Source of the DNA: UBA6623 sp965217195 | Lineage (GTDB): Bacteria; Acidobacteriota; Terriglobia; Bryobacterales; UBA6623 | Length of the DNA: 64,000 nt | Assembly: GCA_965217195.1 (NCBI GenBank) | Contig: CBDCHL010000003.1 | Coordinates: 496,001 to 560,000 of the forward strand | Direction of reading: 5' to 3' | Translations under genes and position numbers: made by a program | Part shown: positions 17,176 to 26,188 of the stretch, one piece after another | How positions within the stretch are numbered: position 1 is the first letter of the stretch | Layout: every line of letters starts with the position of its first letter | The notes under the pieces: model-generated | What the model was told of the DNA's origin: nothing | The model's input: only the letters and a program-made list of their open reading frames with translations | The model's database searches: none

Positions 17176-17931
17176 ATGACTAAATCCGCCCACAAAGGCC
17201 GCAAGCGCCGTGCGGGGCAGGGCGGTGACAACTCTGATCGTTGGCTGGTTTCTTACGCCGATTTCATCACCCTACTATTCGCCTTTTTCGTGGTGTTGTT
17301 TGCCGCCTCGAAGGTCAACAGCGCCGACATGGCGCGCCTTGCGGAAGCCTACCAAGACCACCTGGGAAGCGCTTCGCCAACCGACGGAGCGGAACAATTG
17401 CCGGCAGGCGGCGAGCCGGACGCTTCGCCGACCGACCCCTCCGAAGAGCTGGCGTTCGTTAGACAGCAGCTCGAAGAGAAGCTGTCCGCAATGGTCCAAG
17501 ACGGCAAGGTCTCGATAACGCTTCAACCCCGAGGGTTGGTCCTCAGCCTGCGGGAGGCTGCCTTCTTTCCGATCGGAAAGGCCTCATTTCGGGTTGGATC
17601 CGACGAGATGCTCGCCGAGGTCGGCCAAGCCGTCGCCGCAGCGGGCGAAAGGCCGATTCGCCTCGAAGGTCACACCGACGACGTACCTATCCACAACCAC
17701 GAATTTGCCTCCAATTGGGAGCTGTCGAGCTGGCGCGCTATAGAAGTAATGAAGCTGCTCACGCACCGATTCGGCATCCCCCCTGAACGGGTATCCGTCG
17801 TCGGCTACGGCGACCTGCACCCCCTCACTGCTAACCGCACCGCCCGTGGCCGCGCCCGTAATCGCCGCGTCGACATCGTGATTCTCAGCCGCTCCGCCGC
17901 CGCCCGCACCCCGCGCCAAAAAGCCGGATAG
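17176..17931 (+). CDS. motB: MotB flagellar motor stator protein
   Basis: About 250 residues. A basic N-terminus is followed by one membrane helix with the proton-binding Asp in the signature WLVSYADFITLLFAFFVV, a linker rich in Asp/Pro/Gly, and an OmpA-type peptidoglycan-binding domain (LEGHTDDVPI, then SNWELSSWRA and GYGDLHPL...RRVDIVI). ATG at 17176 is preferred because GAGGAGG lies just before it; an ATG overlapping the motA stop is the alternative. Co-transcribed with motA. Confidence 0.93.
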   Translation: MTKSAHKGRKRRAGQGGDNSDRWLVSYADFITLLFAFFVVLFAASKVNSADMARLAEAYQDHLGSASPTDGAEQLPAGGEPDASPTDPSEELAFVRQQLEEKLSAMVQDGKVSITLQPRGLVLSLREAAFFPIGKASFRVGSDEMLAEVGQAVAAAGERPIRLEGHTDDVPIHNHEFASNWELSSWRAIEVMKLLTHRFGIPPERVSVVGYGDLHPLTANRTARGRARNRRVDIVILSRSAAARTPRQKAG

Positions 17932-18297
17932 CCGCCGCACTCCACGCTCGGGACCCAGCGCACTTTCGCGGCATCTCGTGCTCGCCACTCCGAGTTCAGC
18001 GGCCGACTTTCATAGAAATTTTCGATGCCTCCCATCCGCGACAACGGGGTCGGCAAGCGGCCGACCCCCGCGTGGCGTTCTCCGACTCTGCGAAAACACC
18101 TGAATTCCGGGTTCGCCGTCGGTTTGCCGCCCCGACCCCATCAACCGATAAAAATTTTCAATGGGGGCCATAGAAACGTTCTTCTTGTTTCGTTCCCCGC
18201 GCCGTTGCAAGATAAGGTCGCTGACGCCGAAACGCTCGTCGTCTTTCTATACCCGCCCATCGTGGGGCGGAACGATTTTTTACCAAGGAGTGTGGAG
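17932..18297. other. Leader region upstream of amt
   Basis: About 365 bases without a gene. Two similar AT-rich blocks, TAGAAATTTTCGATG (about 18015) and TAAAAATTTTCAATG (about 18149), each flanked by GC-rich sequence, stand out as a spaced direct repeat and could be operators for the nitrogen genes. I could not recognise a sigma-54 promoter. AAGGAG at 18285-18290 is the amt ribosome binding site. Confidence 0.4.
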
Positions 18298-19626
18298 ATG
18301 AAAACTACTGCCCTGTTGCGCTTGATGATCATCGGCTTGTTGCTCACCGCGCCTGTCTTGGCGCAAGGCGGCGACGAAGTCGATTCGGGAGACAACGCCT
18401 GGATTCTTATGAGTTCGGCTCTGGTCCTGCTCATGACCGGACCCGGCCTGGCGTTGTTCTACGGAGGTTTGGTTCGCAAGAAGAACATGCTGGGGACCAT
18501 GATGCAGTGCTTGGCGATGATGGGAGCCATCACGGTGTTGTGGGCGCTGGTGGGTTACAGTCTGGCATTCGCGCCGGGAAACCCGTTTATCGGCGGTTTT
18601 GACTACGCTCTACTCAACGGCGTCGGACAGGAGGCCAACGGGTCGATATCCCATCTGACCTTCATGATTTTCCAGTTGATGTTCGCCATCATCACGCCCG
18701 CCCTGATCACCGGAGCGTTCGCCGAGAGAATGAAGTTCAGTGGGATGCTCGTCTTCATGATGCTGTGGGCAATCATTGTCTACTTCCCGATGGCCCACAT
18801 GGTTTGGGGCCCGGGCGGTTTGATGAATGCCTTTGACGGCGGGGCAATTCCCTCTCTGGATTTCGCAGGCGGGACTGTGGTTCATATCTCGTCCGGGGTT
18901 TCGGCCTTGGTCTGCGCGCTGTATCTTGGGAAACGAAAAGGCTACCCCGGAGAAGGCATGAAGCCCCACAACCTGCCGATGAGCTTTATCGGTGCTTGCT
19001 TGCTTTGGGTTGGCTGGTTCGGCTTCAACGCCGGCAGCGCCTTGGCCGCTAACGGTCTGGCGGCAGCCGCCTTTGTGAATACGCACTTTGCCGCGGCCGC
19101 GGCCGTTTTGGCGTGGCTGTTGGCCGAAAAGATGCGTGATGGCAAGCCCAGCACGTTGGGCGGCATCACGGGAGCGGTGGCAGGGTTGGTGGCGATCACG
19201 CCGGCATCCGGATTCGTGACCCCGATGGCGGCGCTGATCATCGGCGCGGCCGCCGGCTTCATTTGCTACTGGGCTGTTGCTATCCTCAAATCGAAGTTGG
19301 GCTATGACGATTCCCTGGATGCTTTCGGCGTCCACGGCGTGGGCGGTACGGTTGGAGCTCTGCTGACCGGAGTCTTCGCCAACAGCATGGTGCAGGAAGC
19401 CCCGGGTGGCCCTGGCGTCGCCGCGGGCCTTCTGGAAGGCAACACGCAGCAGTTCATCGATAACGCTCTCGCCGTGCTGCTAACCTGGGTGCTTGCCGCC
19501 GTCGGCACGATTATTATCCTTAAAGTGGTGGACGCCGTTGTAGGGTTGCGTGTGTCGGAAGCGGACGAACTCACAGGCCTCGACATCAGTCAACACGGCG
19601 AGGAAGCCTACAATCTCGACGGTTAA
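18298..19626 (+). CDS. amt: Ammonium transporter Amt
   Basis: 443 residues: a cleavable signal sequence (LLLTAPVLAQ), then eleven membrane helices of the Amt/MEP/Rh family. Recognisable are ALFYGGLVRKKN, the ITGAFAERMKF segment, DFAGGTVVHISSG with the first pore His, and DAFGVHGVGGTVGALLTG with the second pore His. The C-terminal tail (GLRVSEADELTGLDISQHGEEAY) is the region through which PII proteins close the channel; it is quoted here in fragments only as a family match. A good AAGGAG ribosome binding site fixes the start. The PII gene follows after 18 bases, the classic amt-glnK pairing. Confidence 0.95.
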   Translation: MKTTALLRLMIIGLLLTAPVLAQGGDEVDSGDNAWILMSSALVLLMTGPGLALFYGGLVRKKNMLGTMMQCLAMMGAITVLWALVGYSLAFAPGNPFIGGFDYALLNGVGQEANGSISHLTFMIFQLMFAIITPALITGAFAERMKFSGMLVFMMLWAIIVYFPMAHMVWGPGGLMNAFDGGAIPSLDFAGGTVVHISSGVSALVCALYLGKRKGYPGEGMKPHNLPMSFIGACLLWVGWFGFNAGSALAANGLAAAAFVNTHFAAAAAVLAWLLAEKMRDGKPSTLGGITGAVAGLVAITPASGFVTPMAALIIGAAAGFICYWAVAILKSKLGYDDSLDAFGVHGVGGTVGALLTGVFANSMVQEAPGGPGVAAGLLEGNTQQFIDNALAVLLTWVLAAVGTIIILKVVDAVVGLRVSEADELTGLDISQHGEEAYNLDG

Positions 19627-19644
19627 GTACGGAAGGAGTATGGA

Positions 19645-19983
19645 ATGAAAAGAATCGACGCTATCATTCAGCCATTCAAGCTCGACGATGTTCGGGAGGC
19701 GCTCAAGGAAGCCGGCGTTAACGGCATGACGATCTACGATGTTCGAGGCCACGGACGCCAAAAGGGCCACAAGGAAGTCTACCGCGGTCAGGAGTATGAA
19801 GTGGATCTTCTTCCGAAAGTCAAGCTCGAAGTGATCGTCAGCGACGATCGCGTCCAGGAAACGGCCGAAGCCGTCATCCAGGCCGCGCGGACCGGTAAAA
19901 TCGGAGACGGGAAGGTTTTTATCTACTCTGTCGAAGAGGCGATTCGCATCCGCAACAACGACACCGGCGAAGCCGCACTGTAA
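19645..19983 (+). CDS. glnB: PII signal transduction protein (GlnB/GlnK)
   Basis: 112 residues, full length. It has the start MKRIDAIIQPFKLDDV, the T-loop with the modifiable Tyr (EVYRGQEYEVDLLPK, Tyr51 equivalent), the B-loop TGKIGDGKVFI, and the C-terminal IRIRNNDTGEAAL. PII senses 2-oxoglutarate and ATP/ADP and binds Amt and other nitrogen proteins. The conserved Tyr and the adjacent glnD gene imply control by uridylylation. Next to amt it would functionally be called GlnK. AAGGAG precedes the ATG. Confidence 0.96.
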   Translation: MKRIDAIIQPFKLDDVREALKEAGVNGMTIYDVRGHGRQKGHKEVYRGQEYEVDLLPKVKLEVIVSDDRVQETAEAVIQAARTGKIGDGKVFIYSVEEAIRIRNNDTGEAAL

Positions 19984-20160
19984 TCCGCGGCCGGCCTTCT
20001 ATCGGCTTTGTGGGAACTCGCCCGGCGCCCTAGGTACGGCGTGGGGCGAGCCCACGAAGTCGGCCCACCTGAGGACGACTGTTCGGGGTGCACAGCGGGC
20101 AGTCCGTCGGCGCCGTTGTTTTGTGTCTCTGCCTCAGGGCGGGGAAACTTCCCGTTCCCT

Positions 20161-22728
20161 ATGCCCGAACCCGCGCCAACAACCGCCGAGTCCCTCGACA
20201 CGATACGGGAACGCTTCTTCGCCGACGGCGACAGCTTGGCGAATGTGCGGACCACCTCCACCCTGACCGACCATATTGTCACCCGGTGTTTTAACGAAAC
20301 GTTCGTCGATGCTGAGCGCAGCGGAGTCGCCCTTGTGGCGGTCGGCGGCTACGGCCGCGCCCAACTGTTCCCGCATTCCGACGTCGATCTGCTCTTGCTG
20401 GTCGAACGTCCCGGGCAGACGACCACCTACGAAGACCAGATCTCCAAGCTGCTTACCGAGTTGTGGGACGCCGACTTACGCGTGTCGCATTCGGTCCGTT
20501 CGCCGGCCGAGTGCACTCGCGTCGCGCCCGATAACGCCGAGCTGAATATCAGTCTGCTCGATACGCGTTTCTTGGCGGGCGACCAGAGCCTCTACGAAGA
20601 TCTTCGTTATCGCCAACTCCCGCGCTTTTACCTGCGGGAACAGCGCACCCTGCTCAAGAACCTGGTCGAGCTCGCTCACCAGCGCCACGTGCTCTCCGGG
20701 CAAACCATCTATCATCTGGAACCTAACGTAAGACAAGACCCGGGTGGGCTGCGCGACTTTCAGCTCGCATGTTGGATTTCGCAGCTCACCGAAATGTCGG
20801 CGGTACGTCTGCCCGAAAGCGAGGAGTTTCTGCCGCCTGAAACGGCCGAGTCCCTCGCCAAGGCCAAACGCTTTCTTTTCTCGATCCGAAGCTATCTGCA
20901 TTACTTCAATCGCCGCGACAACAACAAGCTGGACTTCGAACGCCAAGATCAAATCGCCGACGAGGGCTCGGGCAGGGCGTTTCCGCCGGCCCAAAGCACC
21001 TCGCAATGGATGCGAGATTATTTCCGCAATGTACGCGTCATCTATCGTTTGGCGATGCGCATGATCGAGGAGAATGCCACTCAGGGCCAATCGCTGTTCA
21101 CCTTCTTCCGCGACCGCAAATCGCGCCTTTCTAACAACGATTTCGTCGTCCGTCGTGGTCGGCTTTATCTGCGCGGCAGTCAAGCGCTTACGACGCAGCC
21201 CGAACTCGTCTTGCCGCTTTTTGCCTTCGTAGCGCGTCACGGCGTGGCTCTGGCGCTTGAGTCCGAAAAACGTGTCGGACAGGCGATGGAAGCCTTTACC
21301 GACTACATCAATCCCGGACGCAGCCTGTGGCCCGTCCTCGCCGAAATTCTCTCGCTCCCCTTCGCTTACGAGGCGCTTACCGCCATGCACGAGACCGGAG
21401 CGCTGACAGCTCTTTTCCCGGAATTCGAGAACATTGACTGCCTGGTCATACGCGACTTCTACCATCGCTACACAGTCGATGAGCACACTTTTGTCACGAT
21501 TCAGACGTTGCATGACTTGCCGTCGGAAGAAGATGACTTGACGCAGCGCTACGCCCGTCTGGCGGCGGAGCTCGACCGCCCCGAGGTTCTCTTTTTCGCG
21601 CTGCTGTTTCATGACGTAGGCAAGGGGTCCAGTAACGGCGGCCATTCCCAGAAAGGTCTCGAATTGGCCGACGAAGCGATGCAGCGCATCCAGATGGACG
21701 AGGAAGGTCGCGACACCGTGCGCTTCCTCATTCGACACCACTTGCAGATGTCGGCGACGATGAGCGGCCGCGACCTGAGCGCTCCGGAAACGATCGAACA
21801 GACCGCCGCCCTCGCCGGAACACCTGAACGCCTCAAAGCTTTGACGCTGATGACGTTCGCCGATATTAGTGCGGTCAATCCCAAGGCAATGACCGACTGG
21901 CGCAAACAACTGCTGTGGCAGCTCTACATCGCAACCGACCGCGCCCTCGGCCGGCATGTCGAAGAGCATCGGATCCGTGACGAGGCTTCCCAGACTCTGC
22001 TCGAACGGGCTCCTGATGAAGAACGCGACGCCCTGCGAGACTTTCTGGAAGGCTTTCCGCACAGGTATTTGCGAACACGTTCCCCCGAGCAGATCCTTGA
22101 GCAATTTCGCTTAAGTCTCACACTGGAAGAGAAATCCGCGGCGGCAAGCCTAACCCGGCGTGACTCGCTCTATGAAGTCGTCGTGATTGCTCGCGACCGG
22201 CCTTTCTTGTTCGCGTCCCTGTGCGCGACCTTTTCGGGTTTCGGCCTCAACATCGAGAAGGCCGAGGCTTTTGCCAATGAGAGCGGCCTGATATTGGACA
22301 CTTTTGTCGTCTCCGACCCCGCGCGATCGCTTGAGTTGAACCCGGGTGAAGCGACCCAGGTGAAGAGGGCGCTGCTGGAAACAGCGAAAGGAAATGCTGA
22401 CTTGGATGGACTGCCGGCCCGTCGGACTCCGTTTGGAGGCGAGCGCCGGCCCGGCTTCAAGCCCATCGTTTCCTACGACAATGAGACTTCTCCCAACGCC
22501 ACACTGTTTCACGTCAACGCCGAAGACCGCACGGGACTCCTGTTCGACCTGGCGGCGAAGTTTTCGCAGCACGAGTGCAGCATCGAGGTCGTGCTGATCG
22601 ACACCCAGGGCCATCGCGCCCTGGACGTGTTCTACCTAGTCGGACCCGACGGCCGCAAGCTGCCCGCGCCGGCCTGCGAAAAGCTCAAGACGGAGTTGGT
22701 CGAGGCGGTGTCTGCCAACTCCGTTTGA
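20161..22728 (+). CDS. glnD: PII uridylyltransferase / uridylyl-removing enzyme GlnD
   Basis: 855 residues with the full GlnD order: a nucleotidyltransferase domain (GGYGRAQLFPHSDVDLLLL, about 60-80), the GlnD-specific middle domain (LEPNVRQDPGGLRDFQ), an HD domain (YTVDEHTFVTI; LLFHDVGKGSSNGGHS), and two C-terminal ACT domains (about 705-765 and 785-850). It adds UMP to PII when glutamine is low and removes it when glutamine is high. ATG at 20161 was chosen because the upstream open stretch has no domain features; the ribosome binding site is poor. It follows amt and glnB on the same strand. Confidence 0.94.
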   Translation: MPEPAPTTAESLDTIRERFFADGDSLANVRTTSTLTDHIVTRCFNETFVDAERSGVALVAVGGYGRAQLFPHSDVDLLLLVERPGQTTTYEDQISKLLTELWDADLRVSHSVRSPAECTRVAPDNAELNISLLDTRFLAGDQSLYEDLRYRQLPRFYLREQRTLLKNLVELAHQRHVLSGQTIYHLEPNVRQDPGGLRDFQLACWISQLTEMSAVRLPESEEFLPPETAESLAKAKRFLFSIRSYLHYFNRRDNNKLDFERQDQIADEGSGRAFPPAQSTSQWMRDYFRNVRVIYRLAMRMIEENATQGQSLFTFFRDRKSRLSNNDFVVRRGRLYLRGSQALTTQPELVLPLFAFVARHGVALALESEKRVGQAMEAFTDYINPGRSLWPVLAEILSLPFAYEALTAMHETGALTALFPEFENIDCLVIRDFYHRYTVDEHTFVTIQTLHDLPSEEDDLTQRYARLAAELDRPEVLFFALLFHDVGKGSSNGGHSQKGLELADEAMQRIQMDEEGRDTVRFLIRHHLQMSATMSGRDLSAPETIEQTAALAGTPERLKALTLMTFADISAVNPKAMTDWRKQLLWQLYIATDRALGRHVEEHRIRDEASQTLLERAPDEERDALRDFLEGFPHRYLRTRSPEQILEQFRLSLTLEEKSAAASLTRRDSLYEVVVIARDRPFLFASLCATFSGFGLNIEKAEAFANESGLILDTFVVSDPARSLELNPGEATQVKRALLETAKGNADLDGLPARRTPFGGERRPGFKPIVSYDNETSPNATLFHVNAEDRTGLLFDLAAKFSQHECSIEVVLIDTQGHRALDVFYLVGPDGRKLPAPACEKLKTELVEAVSANSV

Positions 22729-22818
22729 CAGCGGATCGGGGCGTGCTGTGCCCCGGGAAGCCCTCGGGCTCGACCCCACCGCAGTCTCGAGTTTCGTAAG
22801 ACACATTACCGCCCCCGT

Positions 22819-22852
22819 AGCGCAGGTCTAGGCGCTTTGGCCAGACCTGCGT
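22819..22852. repeat. Hairpin after glnD
   Basis: Inverted repeat GCAGGTCT / AGACCTGC with a 13-base spacer, in the 290-base gap between the convergent glnD and sulfatase-like genes. It could serve as a bidirectional stop signal, though it has no T-run. Confidence 0.45.
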
Positions 22853-22893
22853 GCAGCCCTTGCGTGGAAACGAAGCAATGCGATAAGCAGAGA

Positions 22894-22919
22894 CCGAGGC
22901 GTGGACGGAAGTCCACGCT
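22894..22919 (+). repeat. GGAA-loop hairpin repeat, copy 1
   Basis: GCGTGGAC-GGAA-GTCCACGC, an 8-bp stem closed by a GNRA tetraloop, preceded by GACCGAG. A second copy in reverse orientation is at 56279-56306, with compensating stem changes. Confidence 0.6.
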
Positions 22920-23017
22920 GCGCGGGACGCGAGGGCCCCTCGAGCGCCAAGCCAGAGTTACAGAAGCGTCGACGACAAAGTGCGTCATACACGGCGCCCT
23001 GGGTGTCGGACTTTCTT

Positions 23018-25486
23018 TCATTGGATGTACCCCAAGCTCCGCAGACGTTGCAGTTCTTCATCCGACAGGCCTTCGGTGGAGTCGGTTTCGGGGAGGGCTT
23101 GTTCTTCGGCGATTTTGCGCCATGCGGCGATCTTGTCGGCCAGTTCTTTGACGCGGTCGGGATGCTGGTCGGCTAGATTTTTCAGGTTGAGCGGGTCTTG
23201 GCGGTGATCGAAGAGTTCAAACTCGGGTGTGCCGGCTCTCTTGGCCGTGTTGTGGACGAGCTTCCAGCCGTCGAAGATTGCGGCGTAAGCCTCGGTGTCG
23301 CCCGGAGGCGGCGCCCCGAAACCGGTTGTCATAGGCTTTTCGGAAAACGCCGGCCTGTGACTCCATCCCGCGGCCTCGGCTTGGGCGATAAGTGCGTCCT
23401 CGTCGTCGGAGGTGGTGTCGCGCGCGGCCACCAGCAGCGGCAACAAGCTTTGCCCTTGCAGCCCGTCGGGCAGTGGAAGATGGCTCAACTCAAGCAGCGT
23501 CGGCATCAAGTCGATATTGCCGACGGTTTGCGAGATAAGCAGCCCCGCGGGGACCCGGCCGGGAGCGTGCAACATCAACGGCACGTTGGTGAGTTCTCCG
23601 TAGACCGTCTGGCCATGGAACATGCTGCCGTGGTCGAGAAACTCCTCGCCATGATCGCTGACGAAGGCGAACACGGTCTTGTCGGCCAATCCCAGCGTAC
23701 GCAGGCGTTCGAACAGCCGCGCCACCTCGACATCCATGGCACGGATCGAGGCGTCGTACCAATCGATGTCGTGGTTGACGTATTCGTCGGGATCGACGCC
23801 CACCTGAGTCAGCTCGCCGCGGTTGGGCATGCCGAACCGTTGGCGTAGAGGATCCTTGATGACCTTGCGGACTTTCTCGAGCTGCTCTTCGTGATGTTCT
23901 TTCTTGGCTGGATCGGCCCACAACGAATCGTAGGGCCGGTAGGGCTCAAACGGATCGTGCGGGTCGAAGACGTGGAGGAAGACAAAGAAGGGGACATCGC
24001 GGTGGGCCTCGATCCAATCGCCCAGTCGGTCGATGTAGCGTCGGGCGGTCTTGCTCGGGTAGCCTTTGCGCTCAATGAAATTCGGCTCGTGGAGTTCCTC
24101 GAAGCCTTGGTGAAGATTCGAGAACTTGCCGGTGAACAGCACCGAGGGGTAAGAAACGGTCGCATATCCGGCGTCACGGTAGACTTCCGCCAACGTCGTC
24201 GCCGCCGCCGGGAGACGGTCCGGAAAGTCACGGACCCTATGCGAAATCGGGTAGAGCGACGTCATGATGGTCGGCGTCGAGACCTTGGTCCAGGTCGCCT
24301 GGGCGATGTTGTCGAGAAACAGAGTGCCGTTCGACGCCAGCTCGTTCAAGAACGGCGCCGTCTCGCGGCTGTATCCATAGCCGTCCAAGTGGTCCTTCCG
24401 CAAGGTGTCGGCCATCATGAGGATGACGCCTTGGGGCGGCTCGGCGGATGATCTGAGTTGCACCAAAGGCGGAACATTGGCGGCGGGGGAGCGGCCCGTG
24501 CGGTCGCGGATGACGGGGCTGCCCCAGAAGCCGATCGTCCCTTCGGTTTCGACGTCAAGTGAGAGCGAGAGAGTGACGGTGCGGCCGGCGTAGGCCGTTA
24601 GGTCGACCGCGGTCGCCTCCCATCGATGAGGCGAAGTCACCGTACGCTCGAGCAGGAGGTCGCCCTTGCCGCCGTCGGCTTGCGCGACATGCAGGGCGAA
24701 CTTGACCGGGCCGTCTTCGACGGTTCCGACGTGCAGATCCAGCCAAGGCCGGGCCGGCACGTCGATATCCATTTGTATGACTTCGGGCGAGCGCGAGACG
24801 ATGGTTTCCCGAAAGATTTGCGACAGCCCGTGCCAGCCGACGCCGGAGGGAACCTTGGAGAGATATTCGCGGGTGGAGACGAGCCGGATCGACTCGATCG
24901 CGAACTCGGCCCCGGCCGAGTCGCTGGGGCGCAACAGAATCGTTCCCGCCGAACTCATCGTCATCACGCGCTGAGGCCTCAAGGTGATCGTTTGGAACTC
25001 CTCCCCGGGGACCAGGGGCGTCATCATCGGCCAGGTTAGGCCGTCGGACGCGCCGATAACTTGTTGCAGTGGCTGCTCGGCCGGCGCGCCGTTAACGCTG
25101 AGATTGGCGCCCTTGTCGACGCGGACGCGAATCTCGACCGAGTGCAATTGGTCGGGGTCGGGAGCCGCCTCGCGCTGGACATAGAGGATCGGGGCGGGCG
25201 AGGTCGTGCGTCCGGTGAGAACGCCGTCGTGGACCCGCAGGCCGGCGACGCCGCGGCCGGCGGTCCAACCGAGCGTGCCGGAGTCGGTCTCGCGAAAGTT
25301 CCACTCGATGGGTTTGCCGGCCTTGACCGTTTTCGGGGCGCCGCTCACGAGTTCGGGGCTGAACTCATCGACGAGGCGAACCGCCGAAACGTCGGGTGAG
25401 CCGCCGCACGCGCCTAGCAAGCCGGCCAGTCCGGTGATCACCACCGCGACCGGGTAAACGGATTGTCTTCGGATACTCGGTTTCAT
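23018..25486 (-). CDS. Sulfatase/alkaline-phosphatase-fold lipoprotein
   Basis: 822 residues from MKPSIRRQSVYPV. The signal peptide ends in a lipobox (AGLLGAC), so it is a lipoprotein. An N-terminal beta region of about 400 residues precedes a sulfatase domain with metal-binding MMADTLRKDHLDGYGY, a VFDPHDPFEPY segment and FVSDHGEEFLDHG. At the nucleophile position, where sulfatases have C/S-x-P-x-R, the sequence reads STPTIMTS, so Ser replaces Cys and the Arg is absent. It may therefore be a phosphodiesterase- or transferase-like relative, not a sulfatase. An alternative ATG lies five codons upstream. DUF6526 precedes it by a few bases; likely one operon. Confidence 0.85.
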   Translation of the reverse strand: MKPSIRRQSVYPVAVVITGLAGLLGACGGSPDVSAVRLVDEFSPELVSGAPKTVKAGKPIEWNFRETDSGTLGWTAGRGVAGLRVHDGVLTGRTTSPAPILYVQREAAPDPDQLHSVEIRVRVDKGANLSVNGAPAEQPLQQVIGASDGLTWPMMTPLVPGEEFQTITLRPQRVMTMSSAGTILLRPSDSAGAEFAIESIRLVSTREYLSKVPSGVGWHGLSQIFRETIVSRSPEVIQMDIDVPARPWLDLHVGTVEDGPVKFALHVAQADGGKGDLLLERTVTSPHRWEATAVDLTAYAGRTVTLSLSLDVETEGTIGFWGSPVIRDRTGRSPAANVPPLVQLRSSAEPPQGVILMMADTLRKDHLDGYGYSRETAPFLNELASNGTLFLDNIAQATWTKVSTPTIMTSLYPISHRVRDFPDRLPAAATTLAEVYRDAGYATVSYPSVLFTGKFSNLHQGFEELHEPNFIERKGYPSKTARRYIDRLGDWIEAHRDVPFFVFLHVFDPHDPFEPYRPYDSLWADPAKKEHHEEQLEKVRKVIKDPLRQRFGMPNRGELTQVGVDPDEYVNHDIDWYDASIRAMDVEVARLFERLRTLGLADKTVFAFVSDHGEEFLDHGSMFHGQTVYGELTNVPLMLHAPGRVPAGLLISQTVGNIDLMPTLLELSHLPLPDGLQGQSLLPLLVAARDTTSDDEDALIAQAEAAGWSHRPAFSEKPMTTGFGAPPPGDTEAYAAIFDGWKLVHNTAKRAGTPEFELFDHRQDPLNLKNLADQHPDRVKELADKIAAWRKIAEEQALPETDSTEGLSDEELQRLRSLGYIQ

Positions 25487-25512
25487 GAAATTCTCGGACA
25501 TGGCACCTGCTC

Positions 25513-25965
25513 TCAGGCCCGCGCGTCGTCGGCCTGCCAGTCGGTTACCGACTGCTTGATGGGTTTGGCTTCCTGAATGTTTTCGGCGAGAACCTTGGCG
25601 ACTAGGGCGGGCATCTCGGCATCGGAGGCGAAACGCAGCCCGACCAGTTGCGGAATGGTGAGCTTGAGGATGTCGCCCTGTATTTCGGGCGGCAGGATTC
25701 TCTCCAGACGAAGCCGCATTTCCAGCCGAATGACGCGGTCTTGGACCTTTATGACGTAGCCTCGGGCGACGAAACCGGTCCACAAAGCGCTCATTCCGAC
25801 GAGCAGGACCCCGGTTCCGATCAGACACAGCCCGACGGTCGTCGTCACCATCAACAGCCCGACGAACGCGGAAATGATACCCGCCAACGCCAACAAGAAT
25901 GCAATGAAGATCTTCTTGGGGATGACCACGTGATTTTCGAAGTTCTGAGTAGCGTTGTCCGCCAT
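25513..25965 (-). CDS. DUF6526 family membrane protein
   Basis: 150 residues, two membrane helices near the N-terminus (about 18-40 and 44-66), then a soluble part with RLEMRLRLERILPPE and LVGLRFASDAEMPALV, which I recognise as the DUF6526 pattern. The function of that family is not known to me. AAGGAG lies about ten bases before the ATG. Directly upstream of the sulfatase-like gene. Confidence 0.75.
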   Translation of the reverse strand: MADNATQNFENHVVIPKKIFIAFLLALAGIISAFVGLLMVTTTVGLCLIGTGVLLVGMSALWTGFVARGYVIKVQDRVIRLEMRLRLERILPPEIQGDILKLTIPQLVGLRFASDAEMPALVAKVLAENIQEAKPIKQSVTDWQADDARA

Positions 25966-26188
25966 GGTTGAGTAGCTCCTTCCGTTCGGTTCAACGCGCG
26001 TATCCTAGCAGATTCAATTTCCGACGCGATGATCGCCTGGAACCGGATCCCGAGGCCGCCGGAAGAGGGCCTCGATCGAAAGTTTTTATGGAGTGAAATT
26101 TTCCCCGAGGGCGGCCGGTTCGTGTGTTACGATTTGGGTCTCTTGTTTGAGAGCCGAGGGGTAGGTGTGGCTGCCTTTCGAGAAAACC

